The position numbers and the translations under genes are program-made. From NCBI GenBank assembly GCA_003483745.1, contig DMYD01000058.1, forward strand, positions 1-28,406: a stretch of DNA of 28,406 bases, written 5' to 3'. Numbering within the stretch: the first letter of the stretch is position 1; the number at the start of each line of letters is the position of its first letter. The notes beneath the pieces were generated by a model. It searched no databases and had not been told where the DNA came from. It was given only the letters and a program-made list of their open reading frames with translations. The stretch is from Roseburia sp. (GTDB lineage: Bacteria; Bacillota; Clostridia; Lachnospirales; Lachnospiraceae). Shown here piece by piece: positions 1 to 9,149 of the stretch.

Positions 1-435
1 AAGATATTGGCAAATGATGCAGCCGAAATAAAATCACTGATTGACATTATAGAGCCGGAAAACATAAATACTGCTAATCCAAATCCGATATGTGCAAGTG
101 GCACGGACTTAGCAATATATGAGGCAGCAGGAAAAGAAAAGCTTCTCGCAGAAAGAGCGAATATCGGCAAAATTGCAAGAGGTGATATTGCAGGTGACTT
201 TGCGCTGGTCGGCACACTGAAGATGGGCGCAGCAGGGGCTGCACTTGCAACGGTTGCGGCGCAGGGTGTTTTAAGTACTTTTCTTGTGAGAATCCCTGTT
301 TCGTACGCGATGAGCAAAGTGTCTGGCGTGACATTGTTCCAGATCGGATTTGCGACACCGCTTGCAACTGTGTTTGGACTCATTTTGAGTGCTTCCTGTG
401 TGATTTATTATGAGAGAAAGAGAAAAAAAGCATAA
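1..435 (+). pseudogene. MATE-type exporter remnant, 5' end outside window
   Basis: The reading frame is open from the first base, so the true start lies outside the window or is lost; a TTG at 7 has no convincing ribosome binding site. Two blocks resemble MATE (multi-antimicrobial extrusion) transporters. Around residues 65-87 (counted from the TTG), LVGTLKMGAAGAALATVAAQ looks like the loop and helix of the N-terminal half. From about 88 to the end, STFLVRIPVSYAMSKVSGVT and the following hydrophobic helix look like the last helices of a MATE protein, ending in a basic tail (ERKRKKA). In an intact transporter roughly 200 residues separate these blocks, so I infer an internal in-frame deletion. 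The first 60 residues do not look like MATE and I do not recognise them. It is probably non-functional. The family match is from memory of MATE sequences, not from a search. Confidence 0.5.
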
Positions 436-440
436 AATGA

Positions 441-469
441 TTGGAAAAACTGCCAAAATGTATTAAGAT
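441..469 (+). promoter_or_regulatory. possible sigma-A promoter for the AAA ATPase gene
   Basis: TTGGAA at 441-446 and TAAGAT at 464-469 are separated by 17 nt. Each hexamer matches four of six consensus positions. It lies in the only gap before the ATPase gene at 505. The placement is reasonable but the match is only moderate. Confidence 0.4.
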
Positions 470-504
470 AATAGGCGAACAAATAAAGAAATGAGATCTC
501 AGAA

Positions 505-1992
505 ATGAATATAAAACAGGCAAAAGAAGAAATTAAGCATACGGTAATGGCTTACCTTTCGAAGGATGAACAGGGAGAATACCGTATTCCTGTGATCAGG
601 CAGCGACCGATCCTTTTGATGGGACCGCCAGGCATCGGAAAGACACAGATCATGGAACAGATCGCCATGGAGTGTAAGATCGGTCTGGTCGCTTATACGA
701 TCACGCATCATACCAGACAGAGTGCAGTCGGACTTCCAATGATAAAAGAGGAATCTTTCGATGGAACAACGTATCCGGTCACGGAATATACCATGAGTGA
801 GATCATTGCAAGTATTTACCGTAAAATGAAAAAGACCGGGCAGAAAGAGGGAATCCTTTTTATTGATGAGATTAACTGCGTTTCGGAGACTTTAGCACCG
901 ACGATGCTGCAGTTTTTGCAGTGCAAGACATTTGGCAATCAGGCGATTCCGGAAGGCTGGCTGATCGTTGCAGCGGGAAATCCGCCGGAGTACAATAAGT
1001 CGGTGCGTGATTTTGATATGGTGACTTTAGACCGTGTCCGTTATCTGAACATTGAAGCTGATTATAAAGTCTGGAAAGAATATGCGAGAGCAAAACATCT
1101 TCATAATGCCATTTTAAGCTATCTGGAACTGAGACAGAAAAACTTTTACCGTGTGGAGGCAGATGTGGATGGTATCCGTTTCGTGACAGCGCGTGGCTGG
1201 GAGGACTTGAGCAGTCTGATGCAGGTTTATGAGAAACTGGATCTGCCGGTAGATGAGAGTGTCATCCGTGAGTTTATCCATCACGAGGACGTGGCAGAGG
1301 ATGCAGCAGCATATTTTGAACTGTACCGCAAGTACCGGGATGATTACGGGATCGCGGATATCCTTGCCGGAAAAGTAAGACCGGAGACCTTTGCAAGAAT
1401 CTATGCGGCGGCATTCGATGAGAGACTGAGCGTAGTGAATCTTTTATTGGACGGTCTGTCTGCATTTTTTGGAAATGTACAGGAAAATAAACAGATCGCG
1501 GATAACTGGTACGGATTTTTAAAAGAATATCAGAGACGGCTGAAAGAGGGCGAAGCGCCGGTGGACAGCTATCGGGCATTGCTGGAAGAAAGAATGGCAG
1601 TGGTGGAAGCTGAGAAACAGGCGGAAGTCTGTACAAAGGCACAGGTGGCAGGATGGGAGCGCATTTTTGCATTCTGGAAGGAAAATACACCGGATAGCGG
1701 ATTAGATGTGAAAGAGAGTTTTGCACAGGCGAAAGCCGGGTTTGACAGACAAAGAGAAACATTAGAGGATGCGGAAAAGAAAGCGATGAATGCATTAGAG
1801 CATGCGTTTGATTTTATGGAACATGCGTTTGAAAATGGTGAGGAGATGGTCGTGTTTGTGACGGAACTGACGTTATCACCAGAAGCAGCAATGTTTTTAG
1901 CAGAGCATACCTGTGAGCGGTATATGACATATAACGAACAGCTTTTGATCGGAAAACGGAAAAGAGAACTCTTATCAGAACTGAATCGCTAG
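505..1992 (+). CDS. MoxR-like AAA+ ATPase
   Basis: A 495-residue AAA+ ATPase of the MoxR/dynein-related type. Walker A GPPGIGKT is at residues 40-47, Walker B ILFIDE at 117-122, sensor-1 VAAGNPPEYN at 155-164 and an arginine-finger-like DRVR at 176-179. The remaining 300 residues are mostly helical and charged and match no domain I recognise, so the protein is longer than a minimal MoxR ATPase. MoxR ATPases usually act as chaperones or remodellers with a von Willebrand factor A (VWA) partner that binds metal through a MIDAS site. No VWA gene is adjacent in this window; the next gene, 32-44 nt away, is pncB. The substrate is therefore unknown. The start ATG is preceded only by a weak GAGAT-type site, and no better in-frame start is seen. 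The ATPase assignment is firm; the biological role is not. Confidence 0.85.
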   Translation: MNIKQAKEEIKHTVMAYLSKDEQGEYRIPVIRQRPILLMGPPGIGKTQIMEQIAMECKIGLVAYTITHHTRQSAVGLPMIKEESFDGTTYPVTEYTMSEIIASIYRKMKKTGQKEGILFIDEINCVSETLAPTMLQFLQCKTFGNQAIPEGWLIVAAGNPPEYNKSVRDFDMVTLDRVRYLNIEADYKVWKEYARAKHLHNAILSYLELRQKNFYRVEADVDGIRFVTARGWEDLSSLMQVYEKLDLPVDESVIREFIHHEDVAEDAAAYFELYRKYRDDYGIADILAGKVRPETFARIYAAAFDERLSVVNLLLDGLSAFFGNVQENKQIADNWYGFLKEYQRRLKEGEAPVDSYRALLEERMAVVEAEKQAEVCTKAQVAGWERIFAFWKENTPDSGLDVKESFAQAKAGFDRQRETLEDAEKKAMNALEHAFDFMEHAFENGEEMVVFVTELTLSPEAAMFLAEHTCERYMTYNEQLLIGKRKRELLSELNR

Positions 1993-2036
1993 GAAATACA
2001 CACTGCGCAGGCAACAGCGCAAGAATGGAGATTAAG

Positions 2037-3488
2037 ATGAAACAGAGTGAAACAAGAAATCTTACAATGATGATGGATCTTTATGAAATGACGATGGCAA
2101 ACGGTTATTTCAACGATCAGGACAAGGATACAAGAGTAGCATTTGATGTATTTTACCGCAGCAATCCGGATGGCGGCGGATTTGCGATTTTTGCAGGGTT
2201 AGAGCAGATTTTAGAGTACATTGAGAATCTTCATTTTGATGAGGAGGATATCGCATATTTCCGTTCTCTTAACATTTTTACAGAAGATTTTCTTGCTTAT
2301 CTGAAAGATTTTAAATTCAGCGGTGATATCTATGCGTTCAAAGAAGGAACGATCATGTACCCGAATGAGCCGATCATCACGGTGGTCGCACCGTTAATTG
2401 ATGCACAGCTCATCGAGACCGCTTTGCTTGCGCAGGTGAATCATCAGTCCCTGATTGCGACAAAGACAAGACGTATTGTGAGTGCAGCAGAGGGACGGGC
2501 TGTCTCTGATTTTGGTGCGCGCCGTGCCCACAACATGGATGCTGCAGTTTATGGTGCGAGAGCCGCATATATCGGTGGCGCAGTCGGAACGGCAACCGTG
2601 CTTGCCGGTCAGATGTTTGATATCCCGGTCAGCGGAACCATGGCGCATAGCTGGGTTATGTATTATAAGGATGAGTTTGAGGCATTTAAACATTATGCGG
2701 AGAATTACCCGGATGGAACGGTACTTTTGGTTGATACCTACGATGTTATCGGTTCCGGTATCCCGAATGCGATCCGTGTGGCAAAAGAAGTTTTAGAGCC
2801 GATGGGAAAAAGACTAAAGGGAATCCGTATCGACAGTGGTGACCTTGCATATCTTTCGAAAAAGATCCGTAAGATGTTAGATGATGCAGGATTAGAGGAC
2901 TGTAAGATTGTTGTTTCAAACAGTCTTGATGAATATACGATCACATCCATTTTACAGCAGGGCGGTAAGATTGACAGTTTCGGTGTCGGCGAGCGTCTGA
3001 TCACTGCAAAATCCGATCCCGTTTTTGGTGCAGTATATAAAATTTCAGCTGTGGAAGAAAACGGAACCTTTGCTCCGCGTATCAAGATCTCTGAAAATGT
3101 GGAGAAGATCACAAATCCGGGACTGAAAGATGTATACCGTATCTATGATGAAGCAGGACATTCCGTTGCGGATCTGATCACAAAGGCAGGAGAGAAAGTT
3201 GATATGTCTGTGCCATACCGCTATGCGGATCCGGTAAAACCATGGAAAAACCGTTCTTTTGAAAACTGCACAGCGAAAAAACTTCAGCAGCAGGTCGTAA
3301 AGGAAGGAAAACGTATCGTGGAGCCGGAATCCTTAGAAGATATCAGAGCTTATGTGGAAAAACAGCTTAATACCGAAGTGTGGGAAGAAGAACAGCGTTT
3401 TGAAAATCCACATGAACATTATCTGGATATGAGTCCGGCATATTACGAGATGAAGATGGATATGCTGCATGAATCACGCACCAGATAA
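2037..3488 (+). CDS. pncB: nicotinate phosphoribosyltransferase
   Basis: Nicotinate phosphoribosyltransferase joins nicotinate to PRPP, using ATP hydrolysis, to make nicotinate mononucleotide in the salvage route to NAD. Family motifs are clear: FGARRAH (about residue 160), GTMAHSW (about 200, carrying the histidine of the active site region) and IRIDSGDL (about 263-270, phosphate binding). The length, about 483 residues, fits the Firmicute form. I prefer the ATG at 2037 because GGAG at 2028-2031 is well placed before it; the in-frame ATG at 2025 has no ribosome binding site. The gene follows the AAA ATPase by about 44 nt, so the two are probably co-transcribed. A link to the defence genes downstream is possible only in the loose sense that both are neighbours; pncB is a housekeeping gene. 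Confidence 0.95.
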   Translation: MKQSETRNLTMMMDLYEMTMANGYFNDQDKDTRVAFDVFYRSNPDGGGFAIFAGLEQILEYIENLHFDEEDIAYFRSLNIFTEDFLAYLKDFKFSGDIYAFKEGTIMYPNEPIITVVAPLIDAQLIETALLAQVNHQSLIATKTRRIVSAAEGRAVSDFGARRAHNMDAAVYGARAAYIGGAVGTATVLAGQMFDIPVSGTMAHSWVMYYKDEFEAFKHYAENYPDGTVLLVDTYDVIGSGIPNAIRVAKEVLEPMGKRLKGIRIDSGDLAYLSKKIRKMLDDAGLEDCKIVVSNSLDEYTITSILQQGGKIDSFGVGERLITAKSDPVFGAVYKISAVEENGTFAPRIKISENVEKITNPGLKDVYRIYDEAGHSVADLITKAGEKVDMSVPYRYADPVKPWKNRSFENCTAKKLQQQVVKEGKRIVEPESLEDIRAYVEKQLNTEVWEEEQRFENPHEHYLDMSPAYYEMKMDMLHESRTR

Positions 3489-3599
3489 AGTGTGTGCAGA
3501 CGGATATGCTGCATGCATTGTGCAAAAATAAGACGTGTGCAGATACAAATAAGCAGTGTATCATGAGATTGTAAGAAATGATAGTAAGGAAAGAATAAC

Positions 3600-5063
3600 G
3601 TGAAATTGATATACGACATCCCAGCATCTTTCTGGGGACTGTTCCGGTCCGTAAACCGGGACATCTATATAGAAGCACTTCTAACCATCAATGACGAATA
3701 CCAGTACAACAATTACTTTTTAAGCAGAGAAGCATGTGTCCAGATCTTAAGCGACATGTGCTCCTCTCGTCGTTATGCCTTTATGAGGGAGGATAATGAG
3801 ACAGAGGAAGATGAGGAGACCGCATTGCCGGGTCGTATCTTAAACTGGCTGGTGCGCACAAAATGGCTCAGAAAAATCGAAGATTACGAGGCGATGACCA
3901 CCAATATCGTCATACCGGATTATGCGGCGGTGATGATCGAGGCATTTGAAAAATTGGCAGACGAGCCGTTAGATGACACGGATCTTTATATCCAGAATGT
4001 CTATGCGACGTTGTTTTCCTTTAAAAATGATCACCGCATGAATCTTACCATGTTAAAAACGGCACTTGTCAACACGAAGAAGCTGAATAAGGCATTGCAG
4101 GACATGCTTCATAACATGGATAAATTTTTTGAGCGTCTCTTAAACAAACAGTCCTACGATGAACTTTTAAAGGAGCATTTAGAGGGCTATGTGGAGGAAG
4201 TAGTCAGACGCAAATACCATATTTTAAAGACGAGTGATAATTTTTATATCTATAAAATGGACATCAAACGCTGGCTGAAAGAAATGCGGGAAGATGATGC
4301 CTGGGTGGAGCGTATCAGGCAGAAACAGCAGATGGAGCAAAAAGTTACGGAGGACAGGGCTTCTGTGTTAGATTCTAAGCGCACGGAAGAGGAACTTCCA
4401 TTTTTATATACGAGAAGAAACAGGCAGGAGGATGTGTTGGATCTGATTGATCAGATCGAGCGTGGATTTGATGATATCGAGCACCGGATCTCAAATATGG
4501 ATAAAGAGCACAGCAAATATATCCGTGCGACCGTGAGCCGGTTAAATTATCTGCTCAGTGACGAGACAGAACGGCACGGTATGCTGATCTTACTTTTGAA
4601 TAAACTTGGATCGGCTGAGACGGAGAGTGAACAGAGTGAGATGTTAAAAGAGGTGGCGGGACATATGAATCTGTCATCTTTTGATGTTTTGAGTGATAAT
4701 CCGCTTTACAAGAGAAGACGCCGCAGAAAATTTGAGGATGATCTGCAGGAAGAGGAGGAGCCGGCAGAACTTTCACGGGAAGATGTCCTGCGCTTAAATA
4801 AGATTGAGCACCGTTATACGGCAAAACAGATCGAGGAATTTATCGACGAACAGATGACAGATGGCATTTTAGAGACAGACCGGATGAATATTTCGGATGA
4901 CGAATCCTTTGAAAAGCTGATCCTCGCCTACGATATCAGTATGCGCAAAAACAGCAGATACCGGGTGCAGGTGGAGGAGGAACAGGTTTCGAATGGAAAC
5001 TATTGTTATCCGAAGATGACTTTTCGTGTAAAGCAAAAATCAATAGAAAGTGAACAGAATTAA
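3600..5063 (+). CDS. jetA: Wadjet protein JetA (kleisin-like, DUF5716 type)
   Basis: JetA is the kleisin-like subunit of Wadjet, an SMC-family complex that recognises and cleaves closed circular plasmids. This 487-residue protein resembles the DUF5716 form of JetA. It begins MKLIYDIPASFWGLF, has a winged-helix-like N-terminal half, a helical middle with a charged linker (about residues 235-275) and a C-terminal half with basic RRRRRK (about 365-370) and acidic runs. The start is GTG, with TAAGGA at 3585-3590 as the ribosome binding site. The stop overlaps the jetB start in TAATG, so translation is coupled. The family call rests on gene order and size, on the MukF-like role of the neighbours and on recognising the N-terminal sequence; kleisins diverge fast, so the exact Wadjet subtype (type III is my best guess) needs an HMM comparison. 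Confidence 0.85.
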   Translation: MKLIYDIPASFWGLFRSVNRDIYIEALLTINDEYQYNNYFLSREACVQILSDMCSSRRYAFMREDNETEEDEETALPGRILNWLVRTKWLRKIEDYEAMTTNIVIPDYAAVMIEAFEKLADEPLDDTDLYIQNVYATLFSFKNDHRMNLTMLKTALVNTKKLNKALQDMLHNMDKFFERLLNKQSYDELLKEHLEGYVEEVVRRKYHILKTSDNFYIYKMDIKRWLKEMREDDAWVERIRQKQQMEQKVTEDRASVLDSKRTEEELPFLYTRRNRQEDVLDLIDQIERGFDDIEHRISNMDKEHSKYIRATVSRLNYLLSDETERHGMLILLLNKLGSAETESEQSEMLKEVAGHMNLSSFDVLSDNPLYKRRRRRKFEDDLQEEEEPAELSREDVLRLNKIEHRYTAKQIEEFIDEQMTDGILETDRMNISDDESFEKLILAYDISMRKNSRYRVQVEEEQVSNGNYCYPKMTFRVKQKSIESEQN

Positions 5064-5815
5064 TGTTTGAAGGTTACGAAGAATTAAACACGCAGGATGT
5101 GGAGTGGATGCAGGAAGTGATAAGAACCTTACTTGCCCAGACATTTCTGCCGGAACGAAAATATGATAAAAAATACGGACGCATGATGCCGGAGCGCATG
5201 TACGATTTTTGCGACAGGCATTTGGAATTTCTGACGGAGTATTTTGCGGTTGCAGGGATAAAACTTTGTCAGGATACGGAGCTTGGCATCATTTATTTAG
5301 AGGGAGCAGACGGAATCGGTGAGAAACTGCCGAAACTTGCGACCATTTATCTGCTGCTGTTAAAACTGATCTATGATGAAAAAATGGCGGCGGTTTCTTC
5401 CAGTGTCAATGTAATAACGACGTTTGGAGAATTAAATGGAAAAGCGGGAGAATTCCGTCTCATCAAGGGACCGTCATCGATGACGGAGATCAAAAGAGCG
5501 TTTGCCATTCTGAAAAAATATCAGATGGTAGAGTTTTTGGATGTGTTTGACGAACAGCTTGAAAATACGAGGATCATGATCTATCCGTGTATCAATTTAG
5601 TATTGATGAGAGAAGATGTGAACGGGCTTCTTGGCAGTTTTTCCGATGAGGTAAAAGATAACGAGGTAGACGGGCAGGAGAATCTGGAGTGGAGCAGTGA
5701 GGAAACACTTTCAGAAAATGATATGACGGATGAAGAAAGTGATCTTGAACCAGAAGAAATGAATGTGGATGAGGAAGGAGAGACAGAAGATGGAACAGAT
5801 GAATCAGGCATATAA
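5063..5815 (+). CDS. jetB: Wadjet protein JetB (MukE-like, DUF4194)
   Basis: JetB is the KITE/MukE-like subunit that bridges the kleisin and the SMC heads in Wadjet. The 250-residue product has a compact N-terminal domain of about 195 residues, with the expected alternating helix and strand pattern and a winged-helix-like stretch around residues 120-165 (INVITTFGELNG region onward). The last 55 residues are extremely acidic and look disordered. Its ATG shares one base with the jetA stop, and its end overlaps jetC by 26 nt, which supports a single translationally coupled operon. The acidic tail lies over the jetC ribosome binding site, so part of its sequence may be shaped by that overlap. Identity follows mainly from position between jetA and jetC plus size and fold; a profile search would settle it. 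Confidence 0.85.
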   Translation: MFEGYEELNTQDVEWMQEVIRTLLAQTFLPERKYDKKYGRMMPERMYDFCDRHLEFLTEYFAVAGIKLCQDTELGIIYLEGADGIGEKLPKLATIYLLLLKLIYDEKMAAVSSSVNVITTFGELNGKAGEFRLIKGPSSMTEIKRAFAILKKYQMVEFLDVFDEQLENTRIMIYPCINLVLMREDVNGLLGSFSDEVKDNEVDGQENLEWSSEETLSENDMTDEESDLEPEEMNVDEEGETEDGTDESGI

Positions 5816-8800
5816 AGTTTTTACCAGAATCTGCCTCAACAACTGGCATTATATTGACCGCAAGGTGTTAGGCTTAAATGAGAGTATCAACTTTTTTACC
5901 GGTCATTCCGGAAGTGGAAAATCAACAGTGATCGATGCAATGCAGATCGTGCTTTATGCGAACACGGACGGACGTGGATTTTTCAATAAGGCGGCGGCAG
6001 ATGACTCTGACCGAAGCCTGATCGAGTACCTGCGCGGTATGATAAACATTGGCGAGAATAATCAGGCGGAATATAAGCGGAACAAAAACTTTTCCACGAC
6101 GATCGTTCTTGAGATGGAACAGACGATCACAAAAGAAAAAGAATGTATCGGTGTTGTGTTTGATGTGGAGACTGCTACCAATGAGATAAACAGGCTGTTT
6201 TTCTGGCATAAGGGCGAGCTGATCCCGGGGGATTACCGGACAGAGAGCCGCGCAATGACGATCGGTGAAGTGCGCAGCTATTTACAGCAGAATTTCCCCA
6301 AAGATGAGATGTTTTACACTTCTAATAATGAGAGATTCCGCAGAAACCTGTATGACGTCTACTTAGGCGGACTGGATATGGAAAAATTCCCGCGCCTGTT
6401 TAAGCGTGCGATCCCATTTAAAATGAATATCCGGTTAGAGGACTTTGTAAAAGAATATATCTGCATGGAGCAGGATATCCATATCGAGGACATGCAGGAG
6501 GGCGCGATGCTCTATGGCAGAATGTGCCGCAAGATCGAAGCCACGATGCAGGAGATCGAAGAGTTAAAGCAGATCAGTGCACAGTATCAGGTGATGGAGG
6601 AGAAGAAAAAAGAACTGTTAAACTGCCGTTACCGGATGGACAAACTGACGATCTTACAGTTAGAGCAGACCATAGAGGAAATGCAGCACCGTGTGGAAAA
6701 CTGGAAAAAGGATGTTATACTGCAGAACGAAAGTCTCGCCGAACTGCTTGAAATAAAGGAAAATTATGAAAAAGAGTACAGCGAGATCAATGAGCAGATC
6801 GCAGGAACCGGTTATGCAAGGCTTGAAGAGCAGTTAAAGAGTCTGGAAGAAAACTTAAGCCTTTTAGAGCGAAGTAAAAATAAGTGGGATGGTATCTGTG
6901 CAAGGTTAAACGGCTGGGAAGATGTAGATATCGTTTCGAATCAGATTCTATGGGATATCGAGAAGTTCAAAGAAGGCACGATCACCGGAGAGGAGATCGA
7001 ACGTTTGAAACGAAGCCTGGTCGAAGTACAGAAAGAGGCAGAAAAGGACAGGCAGGAGGCTTCCTCGGAGATCCGTTCCATGAATAAAGAAGCGGATGTG
7101 TTAGAGAAAGAACTCACAGAGTTAAAACTTGGTAAAAAAGCATATCCGAGCGAGTTAGAACTTGCGAGATCCGAAATTGCAAGAAAACTTTCTGAACAGA
7201 CCGGAAAAAATATCCAGGTCCGTATTTTTGCAGATCTCATTGATATTAAAGATGAAACATGGCGTAATGCGATCGAGGGTTATCTTTCCTGGAACAAACT
7301 TGCGCTGATCGTGGAGCCTGCCTATGTCAAACAGGCGATGGAAGTATACGAAACACTCGACGAGAAGCGTTTCTTCCGTGTATCTTTAGTGGATACGGAA
7401 AAACTGATGCAGGAGGATTGGCGCGTAAAAGACAATGCGCTTGCAGAAGAAGTAGAAGCAAAAGAGCCATATGTGAGGGCATTTGTGGACTTCTTACTCG
7501 GAAATGTCATCAAGTGTACTTCGGTGGACGAACTGCGCCAGTGCAAGATCGGTGTGACGGCAGACTGTTTATTATACCAGAGTTATCAGTTACGCCGTTT
7601 AAATCCGGACAATTATAAGAAACATGTATATATTGGTGAAAAGAGTAAGAAACAGCGCCAGAAGGAACTTGCAGCCAGCTTGGAGAAATTAGAGCAGGAC
7701 AGAGCAGAATACAGAGAGCGCGAGACAGAGGCGAAAAATATTCTTGCCCAGGAATTTTTGAATGATACGGTCGAGGAGTATCAGAATCTGATATCAGACC
7801 TTTCCGAGAAGAAGGAAAAGGAAAAACAGAAAAACAAAACAAAGAAAAAGATGGAAGAGATCGGTGCCGGCACCGTGGAGATTTTGAAGAAACAGGCGGA
7901 GAAAATCCACGGAAAGCAGAAAGATTTAGAAGCGAAGATCGATGATTTAAAATACCAGATCCGGAAAAAAGAAGATGCCATTGAAAAAGACAGTAACGAT
8001 TACATCACAAGAAATGAGGAACTTCTTGCGAAGAAACGGGAACTCCGTGGTTCCATTGAAGCGGAAGAGGCATTTGAAGCCTACATTGCCGGACAGAAAA
8101 ATAAGAAGTATGAAAGCATGAAAGCGGCGACGCAGGAGGATATGAATCAGGCGGCGGTGCAGTGCACAGAGCAGAAAAATAAGCTGGTCGATGTCCGCAT
8201 GAATTATCTGCAGAATCACCCGAAGCGTGATTTTTCGGCGAGTGCGGAGAACAATGATGATTATGATAACCTGCTGTCGGAACTTTCCTGCAATGAGTTA
8301 GAGGAATACCAGAAAAAGGCAGCCGAGCAGGCGAAGGCAGCGGTAGAGCATTTTAAGGAGGATTTTGTATACAAGATCCGCAGTGCCATAAAAGAAGCAT
8401 ATGTGCGCAGGGATGAGTTAAACCGCATCATCCGTAATCTGAACTTTGGTAAAGACCGTTACCAGTTTAAAATTACAAGAAATAAGGGAGCAGACGGTGC
8501 ATTTTATGACATGTTCATGGATGAGGATTTAGAGATCGATCCGTCCTCACTTGCGTCGCCGGTGGAACATCAGATGAACCTGTTTTCCATGGAACACGAG
8601 AACAAATATGGGATGCTCATGAGCGAATTGATCCGTATTTTTATCCCGCCGGAAAATGCATCCCAGCAGGAGCTTGATGAAGCAAAACAGAACATGGTGA
8701 AATATGCGGATTACCGTACCTACCTCTCCTTTGAGATGGAACAGATCGTGGAGGGGGACGAACGTCTGGTTATCGGACTTAGCAAGATGATCAAGAAGAA

Positions 8801-9143
8801 CTCCGGTGGTGAAGGTCAGAACCCGCTTTACATTGCACTGCTTGCAAGTTTTGCACAGGCGTACCACATCAATCTGTCTGCAAGACTGACAAGACGCCCG
8901 ACGATCCGGCTTGTTGTGCTGGACGAGGCGTTTTCCAAGATGGATGCCGAGAAGGTGGCAAGCTGTATCGAGCTCATCCGCGGACTCGGTTTCCAGGCAA
9001 TCATCAGTGCGACGAACGACAAGATCCAGAACTATATTGAAAATGTAGATAAGACGTTCGTTTATGCAAATCCGAATAAGAAGAGCATATCGATCCAGGA
9101 GTTTGAGAAGAAGGATTTTTCACAGCTGGTTGTAGAGGAGTAA
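5790..9143 (+). CDS. jetC: Wadjet protein JetC (SMC/MukB-like ATPase)
   Basis: JetC is the SMC-like motor of Wadjet, which extrudes DNA loops to sense circular plasmids. Counting from the ATG at 5790 (1117 residues), Walker A GHSGSGKST is at 38-46. Long coiled coils run from about 230 to 450 and from 620 to 860, with a hinge-like globular segment between (about 470-616). The C-terminal head has the signature NSGGEGQ at 1004-1010 and Walker B VVLDEAFSKMD from 1042 (catalytic E1046). I chose 5790 because AAGGAG at 5775-5780 sits 9 nt upstream; the in-frame ATG at 5763 has no such site. The gene overlaps jetB by 26 nt. It could be mistaken for SbcC, but the MukB-like ATPase ends and the jetA/B/D neighbours decide for Wadjet. 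All catalytic motifs look intact. Confidence 0.93.
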   Translation: MEQMNQAYKVFTRICLNNWHYIDRKVLGLNESINFFTGHSGSGKSTVIDAMQIVLYANTDGRGFFNKAAADDSDRSLIEYLRGMINIGENNQAEYKRNKNFSTTIVLEMEQTITKEKECIGVVFDVETATNEINRLFFWHKGELIPGDYRTESRAMTIGEVRSYLQQNFPKDEMFYTSNNERFRRNLYDVYLGGLDMEKFPRLFKRAIPFKMNIRLEDFVKEYICMEQDIHIEDMQEGAMLYGRMCRKIEATMQEIEELKQISAQYQVMEEKKKELLNCRYRMDKLTILQLEQTIEEMQHRVENWKKDVILQNESLAELLEIKENYEKEYSEINEQIAGTGYARLEEQLKSLEENLSLLERSKNKWDGICARLNGWEDVDIVSNQILWDIEKFKEGTITGEEIERLKRSLVEVQKEAEKDRQEASSEIRSMNKEADVLEKELTELKLGKKAYPSELELARSEIARKLSEQTGKNIQVRIFADLIDIKDETWRNAIEGYLSWNKLALIVEPAYVKQAMEVYETLDEKRFFRVSLVDTEKLMQEDWRVKDNALAEEVEAKEPYVRAFVDFLLGNVIKCTSVDELRQCKIGVTADCLLYQSYQLRRLNPDNYKKHVYIGEKSKKQRQKELAASLEKLEQDRAEYRERETEAKNILAQEFLNDTVEEYQNLISDLSEKKEKEKQKNKTKKKMEEIGAGTVEILKKQAEKIHGKQKDLEAKIDDLKYQIRKKEDAIEKDSNDYITRNEELLAKKRELRGSIEAEEAFEAYIAGQKNKKYESMKAATQEDMNQAAVQCTEQKNKLVDVRMNYLQNHPKRDFSASAENNDDYDNLLSELSCNELEEYQKKAAEQAKAAVEHFKEDFVYKIRSAIKEAYVRRDELNRIIRNLNFGKDRYQFKITRNKGADGAFYDMFMDEDLEIDPSSLASPVEHQMNLFSMEHENKYGMLMSELIRIFIPPENASQQELDEAKQNMVKYADYRTYLSFEMEQIVEGDERLVIGLSKMIKKNSGGEGQNPLYIALLASFAQAYHINLSARLTRRPTIRLVVLDEAFSKMDAEKVASCIELIRGLGFQAIISATNDKIQNYIENVDKTFVYANPNKKSISIQEFEKKDFSQLVVEE

Positions 9144-9149
9144 GAGCAG

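Noticed and set aside
1274..1795. Long antisense ORF under the AAA ATPase gene
   Set aside because: It is rich in proline and serine, has no ribosome binding site and lies wholly inside a well-supported gene; the same holds for the other antisense frames.
5790..9143. SbcC repair exonuclease subunit
   Set aside because: There is no sbcD neighbour, and the kleisin-, MukE- and Toprim-type neighbours fit Wadjet JetC.
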